In this document: one piece after another, positions 51,358 to 61,807 of the stretch | Layout: each line of letters begins with the position of its first letter | How positions within the stretch are numbered: position 1 is the stretch's first letter | Assembly (NCBI RefSeq): GCF_026341125.1 | Contig: NZ_JAPEOR010000001.1 | Coordinates: forward strand, 2,604,001-2,668,000 | Length of the DNA: 64,000 bases | Origin: Streptomyces sp. NBC_01142 | GTDB lineage: Bacteria; Actinomycetota; Actinomycetes; Streptomycetales; Streptomycetaceae | Reading direction: 5' to 3' | Position numbers and translations under genes: made by a program | Notes under the pieces: generated by a model | The model's database searches: none | What the model saw: only the letters and a program-made list of their open reading frames with translations | Told to the model about the DNA's origin: nothing

Positions 51358-51825
51358 ATGTCTCAACTCACCCGCCGCCGCGCCCTGGGCGCCGGCGCGA
51401 GCGCTCTCGTCGGCCTCGCGCTCACCGGTGCCGCGCAGGCTGCCGGAAAGGCCGCCGGGCCGTCCGTCCCGAAGCGTCCGGCACACGAAGGCCCGCAGCC
51501 CTTCGACGAGACCTTCAAGGGCCGCCGCATACAGGGGGCGCCCACGGACGGCGGCGGCCATGGCGGCGGTCACGGAGGCGGTCACGGGGGTGGCCACGGA
51601 GGCGGTCACGGGGGTGGTCACGGGGGTGGCCACGGAGGCGGCAGCCAACACGGGGGCGCCGGCTACTCCGTACACATCGACGGCAAGGAACTGCACGTGA
51701 TGCAGAACGCCGACGGCACCTGGATCAGCGTCGTGAACCACTACGAGACGTTTGCCACCCCGCGCGCCGTGGCCCGCGCGGCCGTGGTCGAGCTCCAGGG
51801 CGCCGCCCTCGTCCCCCTCGTCTGA
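51358..51825 (+). CDS. melC1: Tyrosinase co-factor MelC1 (copper chaperone)
   Basis: A 155-residue secreted helper of tyrosinase. The Tat signal ([20 protein letters not shown]) exports the folded, copper-loaded complex. The region after the signal ends [12 protein letters not shown], as in other MelC1. Residues about 64-95 are a His/Gly repeat of about eight HGGG units, a copper-binding low-complexity region. The C-terminal domain ([28 protein letters not shown]) is the tyrosinase-contacting fold. ATG 51358 was chosen for the Tat motif. melC2 follows 34 bp downstream. Confidence 0.93.
   Translation: MSQLTRRRALGAGASALVGLALTGAAQAAGKAAGPSVPKRPAHEGPQPFDETFKGRRIQGAPTDGGGHGGGHGGGHGGGHGGGHGGGHGGGHGGGSQHGGAGYSVHIDGKELHVMQNADGTWISVVNHYETFATPRAVARAAVVELQGAALVPLV
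51550..51642 (+). repeat. 12-bp tandem repeat encoding HGGG units
   Basis: About eight imperfect 12-bp units (GGCGGTCACGGG, GGTGGCCACGGA and similar) encode Gly-Gly-His-Gly repeats within melC1. The copies alternate at wobble positions, so they are unlikely to be very recent. Confidence 0.75.
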
Positions 51826-51859
51826 TTCCGCCGTCCCACCCCGAACCGGGAGCACCCTC

Positions 51860-52687
51860 ATGACCGTACGCAAGAACCAGGCGAGCCTCACCGCCACCGA
51901 GAAGCGGAGCTTCGTCAACGCGCTGCTGGAACTCAAGCGCAATGGGCAGTACGACACCTTCGTCACCACGCACAACGCCTTCATCATGAGCGACACCGAC
52001 ACCTCGGACCGCGTCGGCCACCGGTCGCCGTCGTTCCTGCCGTGGCACCGCAGATTCCTCATACAGTTCGAACAGCAGCTCCAGGCCGTGGATCCGTCCG
52101 TCGCGCTTCCCTACTGGGACTGGACGGTGGACCGCACCGCGGCCTCCTCGCTGTGGGCGGCCGACTTCCTCGGTGGGACCGGCCGCAGCAGGGACGGGCA
52201 GGTGATGGACGGCCCGTTCGCCGTGGGCTCCGGCAGCTGGCCGGTCGGCGTACGGGTGGACGGGCGCGGCTATCTGCGCCGCGCCCTCGGCGCCGGCGGC
52301 CGGCAGTTGCCGACCCGTGCCGAGGTCGACTCCGTCCTGGCGATGAGCACCTACGACACCGCGCCCTGGAACAGCGCGTCGGACGGTTTCCGCAACCACC
52401 TGGAGGGCTGGCGCGGCGTCAACCTGCACAACCGGGTGCATGTCTGGGTCGGCGGCCAGATGGCGACCGGGGTCTCCCCGAACGACCCGGTGTTCTGGAT
52501 GCACCACGCGTTCATCGACCGGCTCTGGGCACAGTGGCAGCAGCGTCACCCCGGCTCGTCGTATCTGCCTGCCGCCGGGACGCCGAACGTCGTGGACCTC
52601 AATGACGTCATGCGCCCGTGGAACGATGTGACGCCCGCCGACATGCTGGACCACACCAGGCACTACACCTACGACACGGCGGCGTAG
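51860..52687 (+). CDS. melC2: Tyrosinase MelC2
   Basis: A 275-residue type 3 copper monooxygenase that hydroxylates and oxidises tyrosine for melanin formation. CuA ligands are His38, His54 and His63 (TTHNAF, DRVGHRSPSFLPWHRRF). CuB ligands are His190, His194 and His216 (NLHNRVHVW, WMHHAFIDRLW). No signal peptide is present, since the protein leaves with MelC1 by the Tat route. ATG behind GGGAG. Length and motif spacing match characterised Streptomyces tyrosinases. Confidence 0.95.
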   Translation: MTVRKNQASLTATEKRSFVNALLELKRNGQYDTFVTTHNAFIMSDTDTSDRVGHRSPSFLPWHRRFLIQFEQQLQAVDPSVALPYWDWTVDRTAASSLWAADFLGGTGRSRDGQVMDGPFAVGSGSWPVGVRVDGRGYLRRALGAGGRQLPTRAEVDSVLAMSTYDTAPWNSASDGFRNHLEGWRGVNLHNRVHVWVGGQMATGVSPNDPVFWMHHAFIDRLWAQWQQRHPGSSYLPAAGTPNVVDLNDVMRPWNDVTPADMLDHTRHYTYDTAA

Positions 52688-52789
52688 GACGCCGGGGGCG
52701 GCCCCGGCCCCGACGGCCCCGTCAGGGTGATGGCTCCCGCCCCCCGGCGATGGCGCTCCGCTCCCGGCGGCGGTCCCGCGGCCCCCGCG

Positions 52790-53980
52790 TCAGCGGGAGT
52801 CCGCGACCCGGAAGGTGATCCCGGCCGCCCGCAGCCGCTCCAGCAGCGCATCGCCCATCGCGACGGCCGTGGTCACCTGGCCCGATGTCTTCGGCAGTGC
52901 GTCGAAGGCGAGACAGAGCGCCGACTCGGCGAGCATCTTCGCCGTCTCGTCGTACCCCGGGTCGCCTCCCGCCACCTCGGTGAAGACCCGGCGGCCGCCG
53001 CCCTCGCCCACAAAGCGCACGGTGAACCAGCTCTGGGCCCGGCGCTCGGGGCTCGGCCCGTCGCCCGGCTCGTAGCGGTTCATCAGCCACTGCCGGGCGG
53101 CGGGGAGTTGGGCGAGCGCATAGCCCGCGCCCAGGGCCGCGACGCCGCCGAGGGCCATCGGCAGCCGCTTGACGGCCGCGTAGTGGCGGTAGCGGAAGTC
53201 GGGGCCGTACCGTGCGAGCGCGGCCGCCGACCGCGCCACGATCCGTGGGTCGAGCGTGGGCAGCGGCAGGGCCCATGCCCCGGTCTCCCGGCTGAACCGG
53301 GGCCCGCCCAGCGGGGCCCCGGCCCGTCGTCCCACCAGACGCGGCTCGTGCAGCCGGCGGTCGTGGGCCGCACGCAGCATCTGCCGACCGCGGCTCATCG
53401 CGGTGAGCGCGGAGGCGAACGTCCCGCCGGAGAAGGCGGCGTTGGAGCGTACGAACCCGTCGACGCGCAGCGGCACGTTCCGGGGAAGCTGCTGGACGGT
53501 GAAGTACACGCCCAGGTCGTGCGGGATCGAGTCGAAGCCGCAGGCGTGGACGATCCGCGCACCGGTCTCGCGGGCCCGCGCGTCATGGCGTACGTACATC
53601 AGGTCGGTGAACTCCGGCTCGCCCGTCAGATCGGCGTAGTCGGTCCCGGCCTCCGCGCAGGCGGCGACCAGTGCCTCCCCGTACCAGATGTACGGGCCGA
53701 CGGTCGTGGCCACCACATGGGTGGACTCGGCGAGTTCGCGCAGCGTGCCGGGATCGTTGGCGTCCGCCTGGATCAGCGGGAGCGCGGCACAGCCGGGGTG
53801 CACGGCGGCCAGACGTTCGCGCAGCCGCTCCAGCTTCTCGCGGCTGCGGCCGGCGACGGCCCAGCGGCAGTCGGCGGGTGCGTGCGCCGCGAGGTACTCC
53901 GCGGTGAGCTCGCCGACGAATCCCGTCGCTCCGAAGAGCACGATGTCGTATGGGCGCTCCGCCCCGTTTTCTCTGCTCAT
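52790..53980 (-). CDS. Saccharopine dehydrogenase-like / enoyl reductase-like protein
   Basis: A 396-residue NAD(P)-binding protein. An N-terminal Rossmann fold has DIVLFGATGFVGELTAEYL (about residues 11-29), then AVAGRSREKLERL, and VVATTVGPYIWYGEALV with DYADLTGEPEF. These are typical of the saccharopine-dehydrogenase/trans-acting enoyl reductase family (Rv2449c-like). The C-terminal half has a hydrophobic segment (about 275-290). Its role in Streptomyces is unclear; homologues reduce lipid or polyketide intermediates. It is convergent with melC2 and divergent from the YjbR gene. Confidence 0.88.
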   Translation of the reverse strand: MSRENGAERPYDIVLFGATGFVGELTAEYLAAHAPADCRWAVAGRSREKLERLRERLAAVHPGCAALPLIQADANDPGTLRELAESTHVVATTVGPYIWYGEALVAACAEAGTDYADLTGEPEFTDLMYVRHDARARETGARIVHACGFDSIPHDLGVYFTVQQLPRNVPLRVDGFVRSNAAFSGGTFASALTAMSRGRQMLRAAHDRRLHEPRLVGRRAGAPLGGPRFSRETGAWALPLPTLDPRIVARSAAALARYGPDFRYRHYAAVKRLPMALGGVAALGAGYALAQLPAARQWLMNRYEPGDGPSPERRAQSWFTVRFVGEGGGRRVFTEVAGGDPGYDETAKMLAESALCLAFDALPKTSGQVTTAVAMGDALLERLRAAGITFRVADSR

Positions 53981-54067
53981 CGAGCCTCTCCGCCGTTCGT
54001 CCCGCGCCGTTGTCGGTGGCCGAGGCTAGCGTGGGACATGCGAGAGCGTGCGACCAGGGAGGCCGGG

Positions 54068-54451
54068 ATGGTTGCGGTACCGAAGGGCGTCCTGAAAAAG
54101 AGGGAAAAGGTGAGGGAGTTCGCCCTCACCCTGCCGGACGCGGTGGAGGAATTCCCCTGGGGCGAGACCGTGATCAAGGTCAACAAGAAGATCTTCGTCT
54201 TCCTCGGAGTCGACGACGGCAGCTATCCGCCGGGCGTGGGCGTCAAGCTCAAGGACGAGGCGATCCATGCCCATGCCATGTTGTCGCCCGGTGCGGAGCC
54301 CTCGGGGTACGGGCTCGGCAGAGCCGGGTGGGTGCAGGTGCCCCTGGCGGAGAAGGGAGCGCCGTCCGCCGAGCTGCTGTGCGACTGGGTGGAGGAGAGC
54401 TACCGCGTCATCGCCACGAAGAAGCTGATCGCTGAGCTCGATGCGCGCTGA
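54068..54451 (+). CDS. MmcQ/YjbR family DNA-binding-fold protein
   Basis: A 127-residue protein. The family pattern is clear: REFALTLPDAVEEFPWGETVIKVNKKIFVFLG, then the GVKLKDE strand and the helix LCDWVEESYRVIATKKLIAEL. YjbR-like proteins have a double-wing fold related to T4 MotA C-terminal domains. Function is unknown. ATG 54068 has GGGAGG 5 nt upstream; an ATG 30 bp earlier is in frame but less well placed. Confidence 0.87.
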   Translation: MVAVPKGVLKKREKVREFALTLPDAVEEFPWGETVIKVNKKIFVFLGVDDGSYPPGVGVKLKDEAIHAHAMLSPGAEPSGYGLGRAGWVQVPLAEKGAPSAELLCDWVEESYRVIATKKLIAELDAR

Positions 54452-54514
54452 GCTCGCGGGGGAGCTCCCGCACGGCAGCTCTCCGCTTCCGCCACCCCTG
54501 ATGCCGAGGAATCT

Positions 54515-54566
54515 AAGCGCTTGCTCGGCTCAGGGTCTTGTGCGGAGTGGAACGCGTTCTTACCAT
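54515..54566. promoter_or_regulatory. Operator/promoter before the acyl-CoA degradation genes
   Basis: AAGCGCTT (54515-54522) continues as TGCTCGG, resembling TetR-type half-sites (AGCGCTTGCT) seen before acyl-CoA genes. Downstream, TTGTGC (54538-54543), 17 bp and TACCAT (54561-54566) form a possible promoter with a start about 35 bp before the racemase ATG. Confidence 0.4.
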
Positions 54567-54607
54567 CGCTGGTGTTACATCAGTTGTGTCACAGTGCTGG
54601 GGGCTTG

Positions 54608-55765
54608 ATGGCAGCGACAGGAAACGGCCCGCTGGCCGGGGTACGCGTGGTCGAGCTGGCGGGTATCGGGCCGGGCCCGTTCGCCGCCATGGTCCTCGCC
54701 GACCTCGGCGCCGATGTCGTACGGGTCGACCGGCCCGGCGGCGCGGGGCTGAGCATCGATCCGGCGTACGACCTCACCAACCGCAACAAGCGCTCGGTGC
54801 TGGTCGACCTCAAGGCACAGGGCGGCCCCGAGGCGGTCCTCGACCTGGTCGAGCGCGCCGACATCCTCATCGAGGGCTACCGGCCCGGCGTCGCGGAGCG
54901 GCTCGGCGTCGGCCCCCAGGAGTGTCTCGCGCGCAATCCACGCCTGGTCTACGGCCGGATGACCGGCTGGGGCCAGGAGGGTCCGCTGGCCCAGAGCGCC
55001 GGGCACGACATCGCGTACATCGCCATCACCGGCACCCTGGGCATGATCGGCAAGCCCGACGAGCCGCCCATCGTCCCCGCCAATCTCGTCGGTGACTACG
55101 CGGGCGGCTCGCTCTACCTCGTCATCGGGGTGCTCGCGGCACTGCAGCACGCCCGCTCCGAGGGTGGGGCGGGCCAGGTAGTGGACGCGGCCATCGTGGA
55201 CGGAGCCGCCCATCTGGCCACGATGATCCACGGGATGATGGCGGCCGGCGGCTGGCAGGACCGGCGCGGCTCGAATCTGCTCGACGGCGGCTGCCCCTTC
55301 TACGGCAACTACGAGACCGCCGACGGCCAGTACATGGCGGTCGGGGCGCTGGAGCAGCAGTTCTACAACGAGTTCATCGACCTGCTCGGCATCAAGGACG
55401 AGGCCCCTGCCCGTAAGGACTTCGCCCGCTGGGGTGAGCTGCGCGACGCCGTCGCCGCCCGCTTCAGGACGAAGACGCGTGAGGAGTGGACGGCAGTCTT
55501 CGAGGGCTCGGACGCCTGTGTGGCACCGGTCCTCTCGCTCGGCCAGGCGCCCTCGCACCCGCATCTCGTGGCCCGTGGGACGTTCATCGACCATGACGGG
55601 ATCACCCAGCCCGCCCCCGCGCCCCGCTTCTCCGCCACGCCGGGATCCGTACGCCGCCCGCCTGCCCGGCCCGGAGCGGACACCGCCGAGGTCGCCGTCG
55701 ACTGGGACGTACCGAGCGTCCACAAAGACGTATCGAGCGTCCACAAAGAGGACGGGTCCGCCTGA
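54608..55765 (+). CDS. CaiB/BaiF family CoA-transferase / AMACR-like racemase
   Basis: A 385-residue class III CoA-transferase-family enzyme. [33 protein letters not shown] opens the fold. [13 protein letters not shown], with a His-Asp pair, is the pattern of alpha-methylacyl-CoA racemase, which epimerises 2-methylacyl-CoA before beta-oxidation, rather than of transferases that use a single catalytic Asp. C-terminal [18 protein letters not shown] short repeat, [14 protein letters not shown], ends the protein. It starts a run of four acyl-CoA genes. Confidence 0.87.
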   Translation: MAATGNGPLAGVRVVELAGIGPGPFAAMVLADLGADVVRVDRPGGAGLSIDPAYDLTNRNKRSVLVDLKAQGGPEAVLDLVERADILIEGYRPGVAERLGVGPQECLARNPRLVYGRMTGWGQEGPLAQSAGHDIAYIAITGTLGMIGKPDEPPIVPANLVGDYAGGSLYLVIGVLAALQHARSEGGAGQVVDAAIVDGAAHLATMIHGMMAAGGWQDRRGSNLLDGGCPFYGNYETADGQYMAVGALEQQFYNEFIDLLGIKDEAPARKDFARWGELRDAVAARFRTKTREEWTAVFEGSDACVAPVLSLGQAPSHPHLVARGTFIDHDGITQPAPAPRFSATPGSVRRPPARPGADTAEVAVDWDVPSVHKDVSSVHKEDGSA

Positions 55766-55780
55766 TGGGGCTCTTCGGCC

Positions 55781-55936
55781 GTCCCGGACGAGTACGGCGA
55801 GCTCATGTCGCCGTGCGGGCCCGAGAGCTGTGTCCGCGGGCGTGTCGAGGCCTTCCGCGAGGCGGGCGTCACCATGCTCGATGTCATCCCCGTCGGCCCC
55901 CGGCCGGCCACGTTGATCGAAACCGTCAAGGGCCGG
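55781..55936 (+). pseudogene. LLM-class F420 oxidoreductase C-terminal remnant
   Basis: The reading frame here encodes VPDEYGELMSPCGPESC then RGRVEAFREAGVTMLDVIPVG and LIETVKGR. From memory this resembles the C-terminal 50 residues of luciferase-like F420-dependent oxidoreductases (the usual form is ...RIEAFREAGVTxLxVTPVGPDPxxLIExVK). No start codon or N-terminal domain precedes it. It lies between the racemase stop and the acyl-CoA dehydrogenase TTG, so most of such a gene was deleted here. Confidence 0.5.
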
Positions 55937-55958
55937 CCCCAGGACCCCAGGAGGACCG

Positions 55959-57101
55959 TTGAAGCGTCAGATTTTCACCGCGGACCACGACGCGTTCCGC
56001 GAGACCGTCCGCACCTTCCTCGCCAAGGAGGTCCTGCCCCACTACGAACAGTGGGAGAAGGACGGCATCGTCTCGCGGGACGCCTGGCTGGCGGCCGGAA
56101 AGCAGGGGCTGCTCGGCCTCGCCGTCCCCGAGGAGTACGGAGGCGGCGGGAACGCCGACTTCCGCTACAGCGCCGTCCTCGCCGAGGAGTTCACCCGGGC
56201 GGGCGCCGCCGGACTCGCACTCGGACTGCACAACGACATCATCGGCCCGTACCTCACCGGTCTGGCGACCGACGAGCAGAAGCGGCGCTGGCTGCCCGGC
56301 TTCTGCAGCGGTGAGATCATCACCGCCATCGCGATGACCGAACCGGGCGCCGGCTCCGACCTCCAGGGCATCCGCACCACCGCCCAGGACCGCGGGGACC
56401 ACTGGGTGCTCAACGGCTCCAAGACCTTCATCTCCAACGGCATCCTCGCCGACCTGGTGATCGTCGTCGCCAAGACCACCCCCGAGGGCGGTGCCAAAGG
56501 CCTGTCGCTGCTGGTCGTCGAACGCGGTACGGAGGGTTTCGAACGCGGCCGCAACCTCGACAAGATCGGCCAGAAGTCCCAGGACACGGCAGAGCTGTTC
56601 TTCAACGACGTACGCGTCCCGAAGGAGAATCTGCTCGGCGAGCTCGACGGCGCCTTCATCCACCTGATGACCAATCTCGCGCAGGAGCGGATGGGTATCG
56701 CGGTCGCCGGAATCGCCGCCGCCGAGTATCTGCTGGAGATCACCACGCAGTACGTCAAGGAGCGCGAGGCGTTCGGGCGGCCGCTCGCGCGGTTGCAGCA
56801 CATCCGCTTCGAGATAGCCGAGATGGCCACCGAGTGCGCGGTCACCCGTACGTTCCTCGACCGTTGCATCGTGGATCACTCGAACGGGGAACTCGACGCC
56901 GTCCATGCCTCGATGGCCAAGTGGTGGGCCACCGAACTGCAAAAGCGTGTCGCCGACCGCTGTCTGCAACTGCACGGCGGCTACGGCTATATGACCGAAT
57001 ACCGCGTCGCCAGGGCGTTCACGGACGGCCGTATCCAGACGATCTACGGCGGTACGACCGAGATCATGAAGGAAATCATCGGCCGCTCGATCCTCTCCTG
57101 A
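55959..57101 (+). CDS. Acyl-CoA dehydrogenase
   Basis: A 380-residue FAD-dependent dehydrogenase for the first step of beta-oxidation. Features: [17 protein letters not shown] (signature 1 area), the helical C-terminus [41 protein letters not shown] (signature 2) and [17 protein letters not shown], whose Glu is at the catalytic-base position seen in short/medium-chain types. TTG start with GAGGA 5 nt upstream. Followed by the thiolase gene after 74 bp. Confidence 0.93.
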   Translation: MKRQIFTADHDAFRETVRTFLAKEVLPHYEQWEKDGIVSRDAWLAAGKQGLLGLAVPEEYGGGGNADFRYSAVLAEEFTRAGAAGLALGLHNDIIGPYLTGLATDEQKRRWLPGFCSGEIITAIAMTEPGAGSDLQGIRTTAQDRGDHWVLNGSKTFISNGILADLVIVVAKTTPEGGAKGLSLLVVERGTEGFERGRNLDKIGQKSQDTAELFFNDVRVPKENLLGELDGAFIHLMTNLAQERMGIAVAGIAAAEYLLEITTQYVKEREAFGRPLARLQHIRFEIAEMATECAVTRTFLDRCIVDHSNGELDAVHASMAKWWATELQKRVADRCLQLHGGYGYMTEYRVARAFTDGRIQTIYGGTTEIMKEIIGRSILS

Positions 57102-57175
57102 CCTCCTCCCGCCCGACCCTCATTGCGCACCCCCTCGTCGCGTACCCCCTCACACACCCTCGAAAGGCTGTTGTC

Positions 57176-58390
<1,215 letters not shown>

Positions 58391-58587
58391 GGAGTGACTT
58401 CTGGATCTTGCCGGGCTCGCGTGCCCAACCTGATCCGCACGACACCCCCTGGTACGCCCCCGATGCCCGGGCCGCCCTGTGCGGCGGGGCATCGTCCGCC
58501 CGCGGCGGACCGGCGCGAGCGTGCGCGGCACAGTCGCCGCACGCCCCGGCCGGCCGCGACTCAACAGAGACTTCACGGAGATTCACC

Positions 58588-60765
58588 ATGACCGAGAGCA
58601 CCACCATCCGCTGGGAACAGGACGACACCGGTGTCGTCACCCTCGTCCTCGACGACCCCAACCAGTCCGCCAACACCATGAACCAGGCGTTCAGGGAATC
58701 GATCGCGGCGATCGCCGACCGGGCCGAGGCCGAGAAGGACTCCATCCGGGGCATCATCTTCACCTCCGCCAAGAAGACCTTCTTCGCGGGCGGCGACCTC
58801 AAGGACATGATCAAGGTCGGTCCGGAGAACGCCCAGCAGGCATTCGACACCGGTACAGCCATCAAGAACGCCCTGCGCCGTATCGAGGTCCTCGGCAAGC
58901 CCGTCGTCGCCGCCATCAACGGCGCGGCCCTCGGCGGCGGTTACGAGATCGCACTCGCCTCCCACCACCGCATCGCCCTCGACGCGCCGGGCTCCAAGAT
59001 CGGCCTGCCCGAGGTCACGCTCGGTCTGCTGCCCGCGGGCGGCGGCGTCACTCGTACCGTACGGCTGATGGGCATCGCCGACGCGCTGCTGAAGGTGCTT
59101 CTCCAGGGCACCCAGTACAGCCCGCAGCGCGCCCTGGAGAACGGCCTCGTCCACGAAGTGGCCGCCACCCACGACGAGATGCTCGCCAAGGCCCACGCCT
59201 TCATCGACGCCAACCCCGAGTCCCACCAGCCGTGGGACGTCAAGGGCTACAAGATCCCCGGCGGCACCCCGTCCAGCCCGCGGTTCGCCGCCAACCTCCC
59301 CGCCTTCCCCGCGAATCTGAAGAAGCAGACCGCGGGCGCCCCCTACCCGGCCCCCCGCAACATCCTCGCGGCGGCCGTCGAGGGCTCCCAGGTCGACTTC
59401 GAGACCGCGCTGACCATCGAGGCCCGGTACTTCACCGAGCTGGTCACGGGGCAGATCGCCAAGAACATGATCCAGGCGTTCTTCTTCGATCTCCAGGCCG
59501 TCAACTCCGGTGCGAACCGTCCCCAGGGGATCGAGCCGCGCCCCGTCCGCAAGGTCGCCGTCCTCGGCGCCGGGATGATGGGGGCAGGCATTGCGTACTC
59601 CTGCGCCCGGGCCGGCATCGAGGTCGTTCTCAAGGACGTCTCCGCCGAGGCGGCCGCGAAGGGCAAGGCGTACTCCGAGACGCTGCTCGCCAAGGCGCTC
59701 TCCCGGGGCCGTACGACCGAGGCCAAGCGGGACGCGCTGCTCGCGCTCATCACGCCGACCGCCGACCCGGCCGACCTCGCGGGCTGCGACGCCGTGATCG
59801 AGGCGGTCTTCGAGGACACCTCCCTCAAGCACCAGGTGTTCCAGGAGATCCAGGACGTCATCGAGGCGGACGCGCTGCTCTGCTCCAACACCTCGACGCT
59901 GCCCATCACCCAGCTTGCCGAGGGCGTCGGCCGCCCGGACGACTTCATCGGCCTGCACTTCTTCTCGCCCGTCGACAAGATGCCGCTCGTCGAGATCATC
60001 AAGGGCGGGCGCACCGGCGACAAGGCGCTGGCCCGTGCCTTCGACCTGGTCCGTCAGATCAACAAGACGCCGATCGTCGTCAACGACTCGCGCGGCTTCT
60101 TCACCTCGCGTGTCATCGGGCAGTTCATCAACGAGGGCGTGGCGATGGTCGGTGAGGGTGTCGACCCCTCCTCGGTCGAGCAGGCCGCCGCGCAGGCCGG
60201 CTACCCCGCCAAGGTGCTCTCCCTGATGGACGAGCTGACCCTCACCCTGCCGCGCAAGATCCGCAACGAGACGAAGCGCGCGGTCGAGGAGGCCGGCGGC
60301 AGCTGGGCCGGGCACCCGTCGGACGTGGTGATCGACCGGATGGTCGACGAGTTCGGGCGCACGGGCCGCAGCGGCGGCGCGGGCTTCTACGAGTACGGCG
60401 AGGACGGCAAGCGGACCGGCCTGTGGCCGGGGCTGCGCGAGCACTTCGCCAAGCCCGATGTGGACGTGCCCTTCGAGGACATGAAGGAGCGGATGCTCTT
60501 CTCCGAGGCGCTGGACACCGTCCGCTGCCTGGAGGAGAACGTGCTGACCTCGGTCGCCGACGCCAACATCGGCTCGATCATGGGCATCGGATTCCCGGCC
60601 TGGACGGGCGGCGTACTCCAGTACATCAACGGCTACGAGGGCGGTCTGCCCGGCTTCGTGGAGCGCGCCCGCGAACTCGCCGCGCGCTATGGCGAGCGGT
60701 TCAACCCGCCCGCGCTGCTGATCGAGAAGGCGGAGAGGGACGAGAGGTTCAGCGACGAGGCCTGA
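58588..60765 (+). CDS. FadB-type bifunctional enoyl-CoA hydratase / 3-hydroxyacyl-CoA dehydrogenase
   Basis: A 725-residue fusion. Residues about 1-290 are a crotonase fold (GIIFTSAKKTFFAGGDLKDM, GAALGGGYEIALASHHRIA, GLPEVTLGLLPAGGGV). Residues about 320-500 form the NAD-binding dehydrogenase domain (VAVLGAGMMGAGIAYSCARAG). Residues 510-720 are the C-terminal dehydrogenase domains (NDSRGFFTSRVIGQFINEG). Together these hydrate enoyl-CoA and oxidise 3-hydroxyacyl-CoA. ATG behind CACGGAG. It ends at a strong terminator facing the MerR gene. Confidence 0.94.
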   Translation: MTESTTIRWEQDDTGVVTLVLDDPNQSANTMNQAFRESIAAIADRAEAEKDSIRGIIFTSAKKTFFAGGDLKDMIKVGPENAQQAFDTGTAIKNALRRIEVLGKPVVAAINGAALGGGYEIALASHHRIALDAPGSKIGLPEVTLGLLPAGGGVTRTVRLMGIADALLKVLLQGTQYSPQRALENGLVHEVAATHDEMLAKAHAFIDANPESHQPWDVKGYKIPGGTPSSPRFAANLPAFPANLKKQTAGAPYPAPRNILAAAVEGSQVDFETALTIEARYFTELVTGQIAKNMIQAFFFDLQAVNSGANRPQGIEPRPVRKVAVLGAGMMGAGIAYSCARAGIEVVLKDVSAEAAAKGKAYSETLLAKALSRGRTTEAKRDALLALITPTADPADLAGCDAVIEAVFEDTSLKHQVFQEIQDVIEADALLCSNTSTLPITQLAEGVGRPDDFIGLHFFSPVDKMPLVEIIKGGRTGDKALARAFDLVRQINKTPIVVNDSRGFFTSRVIGQFINEGVAMVGEGVDPSSVEQAAAQAGYPAKVLSLMDELTLTLPRKIRNETKRAVEEAGGSWAGHPSDVVIDRMVDEFGRTGRSGGAGFYEYGEDGKRTGLWPGLREHFAKPDVDVPFEDMKERMLFSEALDTVRCLEENVLTSVADANIGSIMGIGFPAWTGGVLQYINGYEGGLPGFVERARELAARYGERFNPPALLIEKAERDERFSDEA

Positions 60766-60778
60766 CCGTCGTGGCGCC

Positions 60779-60824
60779 GGGCCGCGTTCACCGCGTACGT
60801 ACTACTCCGCAGTGAACGCGGCCC
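60779..60824. terminator. Terminator hairpin shared by fadB-like and merR-like genes
   Basis: GGGCCGCGTTCAC (60779-60791) and GTGAACGCGGCCC (60812-60824) are perfect 13-bp arms with a 20-nt loop. The right arm lies within the last codons of the convergent MerR gene, so the coding sequence is under dual constraint. Confidence 0.65.
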
Positions 60825-61527
60825 GCAGCTCCTCCTTCAGCGACCGCTGGAACGCGGTCACCAGCGCCTGCACCACCATCGGCTGCATATGGGCCGACAG
60901 GGACTTCATCGCCGCCACATGCTCGGGGTCCGACTCCCGCTCCCGGTAGGGATTCCACACCTCGTCGCGGAAGAGCCGGGTGAGTTCGTGGGCCGCCGAG
61001 CGGGTGTGCTCCAGCAGAACCGTGCGGGCGGCGAGGATCGTCTCGTGCGCGATCGGTACGTCCAGCAGCTGCACACCCAGCCGCAGCAGCCCCGGGTCCA
61101 GCCGGTACACCTGCCCGGCCGCACGCTCCAGGGCACCCATCGCGGCCAGCCGGTCGATGTCCTCCTCGCTCAGGGTGCGGCCCGCACGGCGCTCCAGCTC
61201 GGTGCGGGTCGCCTCCTCGGCGGAGTCGGGCGCCCAGGAGGCAACCAGCGCACGATGGATCGCGAGGTCGTGCGCGCTCAGATCGGCCGGCAGCTGCTCC
61301 AGATAGCGTTCGATCGCGGAGAGCGTCATGCCCTGGTGCTGGAGCTCCTCGATGAGGGCCAGCCGGGAGAGATGGCCCAGCCCGTAGTGGCCGACGCGGC
61401 GGGGGCCGATCACGGGGGGCGGCAGCAGCCCGCGTGTGCTGTAGAAGCGGATGGTGCGTACGGTGACACCGGCGCGCGCGGCCAGCTCGTCGACGGTGAG
61501 CGTCGGCTCCTCGGTGTCCGTCGTCAT
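60802..61527 (-). CDS. MerR family transcriptional regulator
   Basis: A 241-residue regulator. The MerR helix-turn-helix is at about residues 9-50: LTVDELAARAGVTVRTIRFYSTRGLLPPP, then RVGHYGLGHLSRLALIEELQHQGMTL. A long C-terminal helical region (about 90-240) suggests ligand binding, not metal binding; no Cys cluster is present. Its own promoter has an inverted repeat (see 61567-61598). It converges with the acyl-CoA genes and may respond to acyl-CoA or a related signal; that is only inferred from position. Confidence 0.9.
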   Translation of the reverse strand: MTTDTEEPTLTVDELAARAGVTVRTIRFYSTRGLLPPPVIGPRRVGHYGLGHLSRLALIEELQHQGMTLSAIERYLEQLPADLSAHDLAIHRALVASWAPDSAEEATRTELERRAGRTLSEEDIDRLAAMGALERAAGQVYRLDPGLLRLGVQLLDVPIAHETILAARTVLLEHTRSAAHELTRLFRDEVWNPYRERESDPEHVAAMKSLSAHMQPMVVQALVTAFQRSLKEELRAAFTAE

Positions 61528-61560
61528 GGTGGCGCCTCGCTTCCGGCAGGGTGTCCCACT

Positions 61561-61767
61561 TCAGTGCAACAGTATTGCTGTCTCACCACTGTTGTGAAAG
61601 CGCCCCGGCCGGCTGATCCGTCGGCTGCCGCACTTGCATGCGATCACCCGAGCCAGCGCTTTGCGGTCCATCGGCTTGGCCGAGCTCGACAGCTGCAGCG
61701 CCAACCGCCCAACGGCGGCCGCCACTTCGTCGGTCGCCTCGTTGACGATCTCAACGGCAATGCTCAT
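61561..61767 (-). pseudogene. Truncated GNAT acetyltransferase (N-terminus only)
   Basis: A 68-residue frame starting MSIAVEIVNEATDEVAAAVG and continuing RLALQLSSSAKPMDRKALAR. This is the first 45 residues of a GNAT-type N-acetyltransferase (alpha1-beta1 region). After RVIACK the sequence becomes unrelated (CGSRRISRPGRFHNSGETAILLH), so the acetyl-CoA-binding part is gone. Its 3' end overlaps the merR promoter, suggesting a deletion joined the two. It follows the HAD gene in the DeoR-HAD transcription direction. Confidence 0.6.
61567..61598 (-). promoter_or_regulatory. merR-gene promoter with inverted repeat
   Basis: On the minus strand TTCACA (61598-61593), an 18-bp spacer and TACTGT (61574-61569) form a promoter. 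CAACAGT and ACTGTTG (61567-61573 and 61588-61594) are perfect 7-bp arms overlapping it. This suggests autoregulation by the MerR protein. Confidence 0.5.
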
Positions 61768-61807
61768 GTTGGCCCCATCGCTATCGGTCCTGTGGGCAAC
61801 GGCGGTG

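Noticed and set aside
52688..52789. GC-rich inverted sequence between melC2 and the saccharopine-dehydrogenase-like gene as a terminator
   Set aside because: The arms pair only with an extra unpaired C and the region is uniformly GC-rich, so it is not distinguishable from background.
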